Part shown: positions 14,564 to 18,428 of the stretch, in pieces | How positions within the stretch are numbered: the first letter of the stretch is position 1 | Layout: each line of letters opens with the position of its first letter | The notes under the pieces: model-generated | The model's database searches: none | Told to the model about the DNA's origin: nothing | What the model saw: only the letters and a program-made list of their open reading frames with translations | Origin: Spirochaetales bacterium | GTDB lineage: Bacteria; Spirochaetota; Spirochaetia; Treponematales; Rectinemataceae | DNA: 18,428 nt | Assembly: GCA_015657395.1 (NCBI GenBank) | Contig: JADLKI010000014.1 | Coordinates: 63,281 to 81,708 of the forward strand | Reading direction: 5' to 3' | Position numbers and translations under genes: made by a program

Positions 14564-14592
14564 GGCGGCATCTCCGCCGGGAGGGCCTCCCG
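14564..14592. repeat. Two small hairpins directly after the TolC-like gene
   Basis: CGGGAGG and CCTCCCG flank one base (14578-14592), starting right after the TAA of the TolC-like gene. Next to it, GGCGG and CCGCC flank a five-base loop (14564-14578). With the 12-bp repeat, three hairpins follow each other in the 3' region. None has a T-run. Confidence 0.5.
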
Positions 14593-15876
14593 TTATTGGG
14601 CCTCGTCGTAATACTGCGCGAGCTTCAACTGCTGTACAAGAATGTCGAAGTCGATCTTCTGCGCCTCGATTTTCAGAATGGCGAGGTCGATCTTCGCCAT
14701 GACATAGTCTTCCTCCGAGACGAAACCACCGCTGTAGAGTTTTTCCTCCCTCGCCATCTCTTCCTCTGAGTCGGCAATATCGATCTCCTGGATTTTCTTG
14801 TCCAGTTCGAGAGACTCGAGCGCCTCGTTGATCTGCCGGATGCCGTCCTTCAGCTCTTTTTGGGCATCTTCGAGCTTGAGTCTGTAAATCGTGGGGTATT
14901 CTTCGCGCTTGAGTACGCTCAGGGCATTTTCGCTCTTGTTGAAGAGATCGTAGGACAGCGTAAACGACAGGGCCCAGTCGACCTTGCTGGTGTCGGTGTT
15001 GTAATACACCGAGGCGGCGATGGTCGGATTCGGCAGGTAGGGCAAAATGGAAAAGCTCTTTCGCTTTTCTGCCGCGGCCAGAGAGAGCTCAAGCGCGCGG
15101 ATCGACATGGTGCTTGTCGGCTCTGCTCCCTTTATCGAGGCCAACCAGCCCGATTGCAGGCGAGTTATGTCTGCATAGAGGGCATCGGCGTTGTTTTTGA
15201 CATCGTCCTTTATGTTGGCCAGGGCACTTGTCGCGGTCAATATGGATTTCTGGGCCTCGAGGATGCGCTTATCCAGCTCTCGCTGGGTGGTGGTGTCGAC
15301 GGTCGCCGCCCGCACCTTTTGGAGCACTTCGAGGTTCTCCCTGTTCGACTCGAGGAGGCGCCGATAGTAGATGAAATCGAGGACATCCGTCGCGAGCTCC
15401 GTCCGTATGCTGTTTTTGATTTCCAGGAGAGAGGCCTGCGCCGAGATCAGCGCTGCCTGGGCATCCAGCTTGTTTGCCGCGGTTTCCGGAAAGAGTGTAC
15501 GGCTCACGCCCACCGCCGGATTTACCATGCTGATTTGACCGGAGGAGATGTCCACCGGTGCCTCGAAGAAGAGGTCGGCGCCTCCGAGAATTTTTTCGAA
15601 GGTGATCGTGGGGACCAGCGTTCCGGAGGTTATGCCGTCGCTGCCGATGACGATATAGCTGGTATCGCTGTCCGATGTGCCGGTGTTGATGGATACCGTG
15701 GGGATATAGGACTTCGTATACTCGGCATAATCGGCTTCGGCGGATTTCAGCGTGAGCCTGGATTCGAGATAGGTCGCAGAGCCGTTGAGGCGGGCCGTGT
15801 ATATTTCGTCCCAGCCCTCGGCGAAGGCGCCCGACGCCACAAGGAGAAGAGCGAGCAGAAAAGCATGTCGTCGCAT
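14593..15876 (-). CDS. TolC-family outer-membrane efflux protein (downstream copy)
   Basis: A 427-residue exported protein. The signal peptide covers about residues 1-19 (MRRHAFLLALLLVASGAFA). Long alpha-helical stretches rich in A, L, E, K and Q alternate with shorter beta-prone segments such as NPTIAASVYYNTDTSKVDWALSFTLSYDLF, the TolC pattern of a periplasmic helical tunnel with beta strands in the outer membrane. It would form the exit duct for the RND pump encoded upstream. Its ATG lies 2 nt after the stop of the other TolC-like gene, and the AGGA preceding it overlaps that gene's end, so the two are tightly coupled. The two proteins are not close duplicates. A partly different role, such as a heteromeric channel, is possible. 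Confidence 0.85.
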   Translation of the reverse strand: MRRHAFLLALLLVASGAFAEGWDEIYTARLNGSATYLESRLTLKSAEADYAEYTKSYIPTVSINTGTSDSDTSYIVIGSDGITSGTLVPTITFEKILGGADLFFEAPVDISSGQISMVNPAVGVSRTLFPETAANKLDAQAALISAQASLLEIKNSIRTELATDVLDFIYYRRLLESNRENLEVLQKVRAATVDTTTQRELDKRILEAQKSILTATSALANIKDDVKNNADALYADITRLQSGWLASIKGAEPTSTMSIRALELSLAAAEKRKSFSILPYLPNPTIAASVYYNTDTSKVDWALSFTLSYDLFNKSENALSVLKREEYPTIYRLKLEDAQKELKDGIRQINEALESLELDKKIQEIDIADSEEEMAREEKLYSGGFVSEEDYVMAKIDLAILKIEAQKIDFDILVQQLKLAQYYDEAQ

Positions 15877-15878
15877 GG

Positions 15879-16892
15879 TTAAAGTCCTAGAGGGGTTTCT
15901 CCCATCGCGCTCAGATAGGAGGCGACCGCTTCAATATAGTTCTTCTGGGCGGTCAGCAGATTTTGCCGTGCAGAGAGGACATCGATCGCTTTCTCGTTCT
16001 TGCTGCTGAGGGAGAGGGTCCCGTTCTCGAACTGGCGCTGTGCCTCTTGGTACAGGGTCTGCTTGAGAGTGTATTCATCCTTCCGTATCTGGAGGAGGGC
16101 CGCATTGTTCTTGATGGTGGAAAGCGTGCTCTCGTAGGACCTCTTGGCGTTGCTCTCGGCATTTGTCACCGCAACATCTGCCCTGACATTCTCTGTCTCC
16201 TGAATGCGCCGGTCATAGACTGAGGTGTTTGTCGCGAGAGATGCAGTCGTAAGGTCCTGGATCTTCTTTGCCAGGTTGGCTTCTTCGAGCGATATATCTT
16301 TGGCGACCCACTCTTCGAGCGTGGCGCTCGGTTCGAAAGAAGGAATCTCCGGGATGAGGTCCCAACTCCATTCCAGGCCCGTGACAAAGCGCACATAGTC
16401 CTTTGCATCCTGCAGCGTATACTCGGACAACTGTTTGTCGCTCGCGGCCGTGTCGTACGCAATGCCGATTTCCTTGAAGACGTCTTCTGAGATCAGGCCA
16501 TTTTTATACCGGAGATCGGCGTATTTTTTGTCCTCTTTCGCATTTTCAAGGCTGAGGGCGGCGGACTGGTCGTCGAGATCGGCTGTCGCCGCATCGAACA
16601 CCGCGTCGATCACTTTGTCGTAGAAGCTCAGGACCAGGCTCTGATAGTCTGCCTGGGATGTCACATATGTGTACTGTGCGTTGACCCTGTCCAGCTCGAT
16701 CTTGGCCTCGATCTCGCCCTTTGTTTTTTTGAGATTGGCGATTTCGAGGTCGAGTTTATACACCGCATAGTCCTGATTTGACTTGGCCGCAGCGGTGAAC
16801 AGTTCCTCGAGCGTTCCGGCGGCTACAGGCGTGGCGGAACAGACGAGGGTAAGCGCACACAGCGCCAGAAAAAGGCTGCCTCTGGACTTCAT
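15879..16892 (-). CDS. TolC-family outer-membrane efflux protein, short form (upstream copy)
   Basis: A 337-residue exported protein. The signal peptide covers about residues 1-25 (MKSRGSLFLALCALTLVCSA, then TPVAAG). The rest is mostly long amphipathic helices with TolC-like composition and spacing, for example LSFYDKVIDAVFDAATADL, then LENAKEDKKYADLRYKNGLISEDVF, and near the end VLSARQNLLTAQKNYIEAVASYLSAMG, a typical final TolC helix. It is clearly shorter than standard TolC proteins (over 400 residues), so one set of beta strands may be reduced. AAAGGAG lies 6 nt before the ATG. A small hairpin (16925-16938) lies between the PII-like gene and this start. It likely works with the RND pump and the second TolC-like protein. 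Confidence 0.8.
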   Translation of the reverse strand: MKSRGSLFLALCALTLVCSATPVAAGTLEELFTAAAKSNQDYAVYKLDLEIANLKKTKGEIEAKIELDRVNAQYTYVTSQADYQSLVLSFYDKVIDAVFDAATADLDDQSAALSLENAKEDKKYADLRYKNGLISEDVFKEIGIAYDTAASDKQLSEYTLQDAKDYVRFVTGLEWSWDLIPEIPSFEPSATLEEWVAKDISLEEANLAKKIQDLTTASLATNTSVYDRRIQETENVRADVAVTNAESNAKRSYESTLSTIKNNAALLQIRKDEYTLKQTLYQEAQRQFENGTLSLSSKNEKAIDVLSARQNLLTAQKNYIEAVASYLSAMGETPLGL

Positions 16893-16944
16893 AATGAACT
16901 CCTTTTACAATCGATAATATTCTATCGCTCTGTAGCGAAAGAAA

Positions 16945-17222
16945 TTACTTCATACTGAAATACCTTGATCCCCTCCCGGGGAAAGATTTTTTGACTTGGC
17001 CTACGGCCTCGACGATCAGCGAAGCCTCCTGGCTACTGCCGTAGAGCACGTAGAGAACGTTCAGTTCCGGCCAGATTGCCGTTCCCGACGAACGCCGTTT
17101 CTGCCTCGTCCCTGCACATCTTCGATGAGCGAATAGCATACATCCGGAATCCTTTTTTCGATTTCTTCGAGGATGTTTTCCTCGACTGAGCGGTTTGCAT
17201 AGATTTCAGTCCGTATCATCAT
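16945..17222 (-). pseudogene. PII-like (ferredoxin-fold) regulator gene split by a one-base frameshift
   Basis: From the ATG at 17222 (or 17219) one frame reads MIRTEIYANRSVEEN, then EIEKRIPDVCYSLIEDVQGRGRNGV, and stops at 17061. A second frame continues with SSGTAIWPELNVLYVLYGSSQEASLIVEAVGQVKKSFP and ends at 16945. Joined, they make a 92-residue protein of the size and pattern of small PII-like proteins, including a T-loop-like GRGRNG region followed by WPE. The break is near 17085-17095, where one base is missing (or the ribosome would have to slip by -1). AAGGA precedes the ATG, which overlaps the end of the RND gene, so the gene was translationally coupled to it. PII-like proteins of one group are known beside metal RND pumps, which suggests a regulatory role here. 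The frameshift may be a real inactivation or a sequencing error. Confidence 0.7.
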
Positions 17223-18428
17223 TGGTATCCTTGTCTTCAGTCGTGTTCATTGTGGCCGCCTCTTTCAGCAATTTTTGCGTCTCTCTTTCTTTTTGAGCTT
17301 TTTTCCGCTCGTTCCGACTGTTGAAAAGGCTGTAAAGAACGGGCGTCAGGAAAAGCGTCATGATTGAGCTGACCAGCAGGCCACCGAACATGGTCTTCGC
17401 GATTGGCGCTATGCTTTCGGTTCCGGACCCCGGGAACAGAGCGAGGGGCATGAGGCCTAAAAGCGTTGTCAGGGTTGTCATCAGAATGGGCCTCAATCTG
17501 TGGCGGCCAGCTTCGCTGCAGGCCTCGAACAGAGTGTAGCCGCGCGCCCGAAGTGTGTTCGTATAGTCGACGAGCACGATGCCGTTGTTGACCACGACAC
17601 CCGCAAGGGCCACGATGCCGATCATCGAGAAGAGGGAGAAAGAGTCGTTTGTCAGCTTGTATATCCAGACGACCCCGATGAACATGAGGGGAATCGACAA
17701 GAAGATGATGAAGGGGTCGACGAAGGACTCGAATTGACTCGCCATGACGCCATAGACGAGGAAAATGGCGACTGCAATGATGAGGATGAGTACAGGCAGA
17801 TAGGTGCCCACGTCCATACTTTCACCGCCGAGCGAGACTGTGACGCCATCGCGGGGCACATAGTTTTCATCCAGCACCTTCTGTACTCTCTGGGCCATCT
17901 CTGTCGAGGTCACCTTTGAGGATGCGGGGAGGTCGCCCTCGACATGGATGATCCTCTCTTTATCTTCGCGCTTTATCTGCTGCGGGGTGGTGCTGTTCGA
18001 GATAGTGGCGAAACTGGAGATAGGGATTTTGTCTCCCGCGGATGTGACGAGGAAGAGAGCCTTGATGTCGGAGAGGGTGCGCCTGTCTTCCTCCCTGAGC
18101 CTCACCACAACATCGATCATGTCTCCTGCCGAATTGTAGGTCGTGGCGGTAGTGCCATAGACAGCACTGCGGATCTCTTTTGCTACCTCGGAGACGGAGA
18201 AACCGTATGTGGCCGCCTTTTGCCTGTCGATTGAGATGAGGAGTTCGGGCGATCCCTCTTCGAGCGATACGCTGAGGTTCTCCACCTCCGGCAGCTCGGC
18301 AGCGAGAATGCGTTTGATCTCCCGGGCAGCCGCGAGAGAGGCGTCCTGATCCTTGGAACGAATTTCCACGTCCACCGCTGAGCTCGACGAGAACTGACGC
18401 CCCGCAGTGTAGGTAAAGCTCGCGCCGG
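17206..18428 (-). CDS. RND-family efflux transporter, C-terminal 406 residues (cut by window edge)
   Basis: Inner-membrane, proton-driven pump of the AcrB/HAE1 type. The frame is open to the right edge, so the N-terminal part lies outside the window. The first part is periplasmic (ISIDRQKAATYGFSVSEVA, then the YGTTATTYNSAGDMIDVVVRLRE region). It is followed by about six membrane helices containing MASQFESFVDPFIIFLSIPL, GVVVNNGIVLVDYTN and RHRLRPILMTTLTTLLGLMPLA, which are standard motifs of the second RND half. The last 40 or so residues form a highly charged tail rich in K, E and D. Drug versus metal substrate cannot be decided from this half. It is the first visible gene of an operon continuing with the PII-like gene and two TolC-like genes; a membrane-fusion protein gene is expected to the right. 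Confidence 0.93.
   Translation of the reverse strand, partial: GASFTYTAGRQFSSSSAVDVEIRSKDQDASLAAAREIKRILAAELPEVENLSVSLEEGSPELLISIDRQKAATYGFSVSEVAKEIRSAVYGTTATTYNSAGDMIDVVVRLREEDRRTLSDIKALFLVTSAGDKIPISSFATISNSTTPQQIKREDKERIIHVEGDLPASSKVTSTEMAQRVQKVLDENYVPRDGVTVSLGGESMDVGTYLPVLILIIAVAIFLVYGVMASQFESFVDPFIIFLSIPLMFIGVVWIYKLTNDSFSLFSMIGIVALAGVVVNNGIVLVDYTNTLRARGYTLFEACSEAGRHRLRPILMTTLTTLLGLMPLALFPGSGTESIAPIAKTMFGGLLVSSIMTLFLTPVLYSLFNSRNERKKAQKERETQKLLKEAATMNTTEDKDTNDDTD

Noticed and set aside
14860..15882. Long plus-strand ORF opposite the TolC-like gene
   Set aside because: It is a shadow ORF; the minus strand carries a signal peptide and TolC pattern with coupled spacing.
17061..17100. Programmed -1 frameshift in the PII-like gene
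   Set aside because: The local GGCGTTCG sequence is not a slippery heptamer, and I see no clear stimulating pseudoknot, so indel or sequencing error is preferred.
1..18428. tRNA, rRNA, riboswitch, CRISPR array, transposase or phage genes
   Set aside because: None was recognised on either strand; gene gaps are short, and the longest (16893-17205) is largely filled by the split PII-like gene.

Overview
This 18.4 kb stretch reads as an ordinary chromosomal segment of a free-living or commensal bacterium with fairly high GC. It is probably a spirochaete of the Treponema/Rectinema kind. That placement is inferred from gene content: a fused PyrB-PyrI aspartate transcarbamoylase, a cytidylate-kinase-like protein carrying a BON domain, an Rsm22-family gene and an RND pump operon with two adjacent TolC-like genes. 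It does not come from a phylogenetic marker. I see no phage, insertion sequence, CRISPR array, tRNA or rRNA.

Layout, left to right. 1-2362 (minus strand): a DMT-family permease, then L-threonine 3-dehydrogenase (tdh), then the N-terminus of an Rsm22-type protein cut by the left edge. 2483-4073 (plus): a cytidylate-kinase-like/BON fusion and an RlmB-type rRNA 2'-O-methyltransferase, joined by a 14-codon ORF whose start and stop overlap the two flanking genes. 4107-6892 (minus): an RlmD-type RNA uracil methyltransferase followed by fused pyrBI, with a perfect hairpin between them. 6962-8383 (plus): a beta-CASP metallo-beta-lactamase RNase-like protein. It converges on rpiB (8490-8924, minus) across a strong bidirectional terminator. 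9013-9825 (minus): a YgiD/DODA-type extradiol dioxygenase, divergent from an unrecognised glycosyltransferase-like gene at 9953-10885 (plus). 10903-13028 (minus): mtnP (methylthioadenosine phosphorylase), a 41-codon ORF, an SDR oxidoreductase and a small membrane-anchored coiled-coil protein, apparently one transcript. 13144-14502 (minus): a MATE exporter. 14593-18428 (minus): an efflux operon running RND transporter (cut by the right edge), a PII-like gene broken by a frameshift, and two TolC-family outer-membrane proteins.

Two translation-start styles coexist. tdh, the kinase, pyrBI, ygiD, mtnP, the coiled-coil gene, the PII-like gene and the upstream TolC gene have clear Shine-Dalgarno sequences. 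Rsm22, the DMT permease, the metallo-hydrolase, rpiB and the MATE gene have none, and instead carry a promoter-like pair whose -10 box ends only 6-9 nt before the ATG, which suggests leaderless mRNAs.

The most useful observations are the split PII-like gene inside the efflux operon, the leaderless-promoter pattern, the two tiny ORFs with stop/start overlaps, and the hairpins near pyrBI and downstream of the TolC pair. I did not find a convincing wholly new system. Most genes are recognisable housekeeping or transport families.
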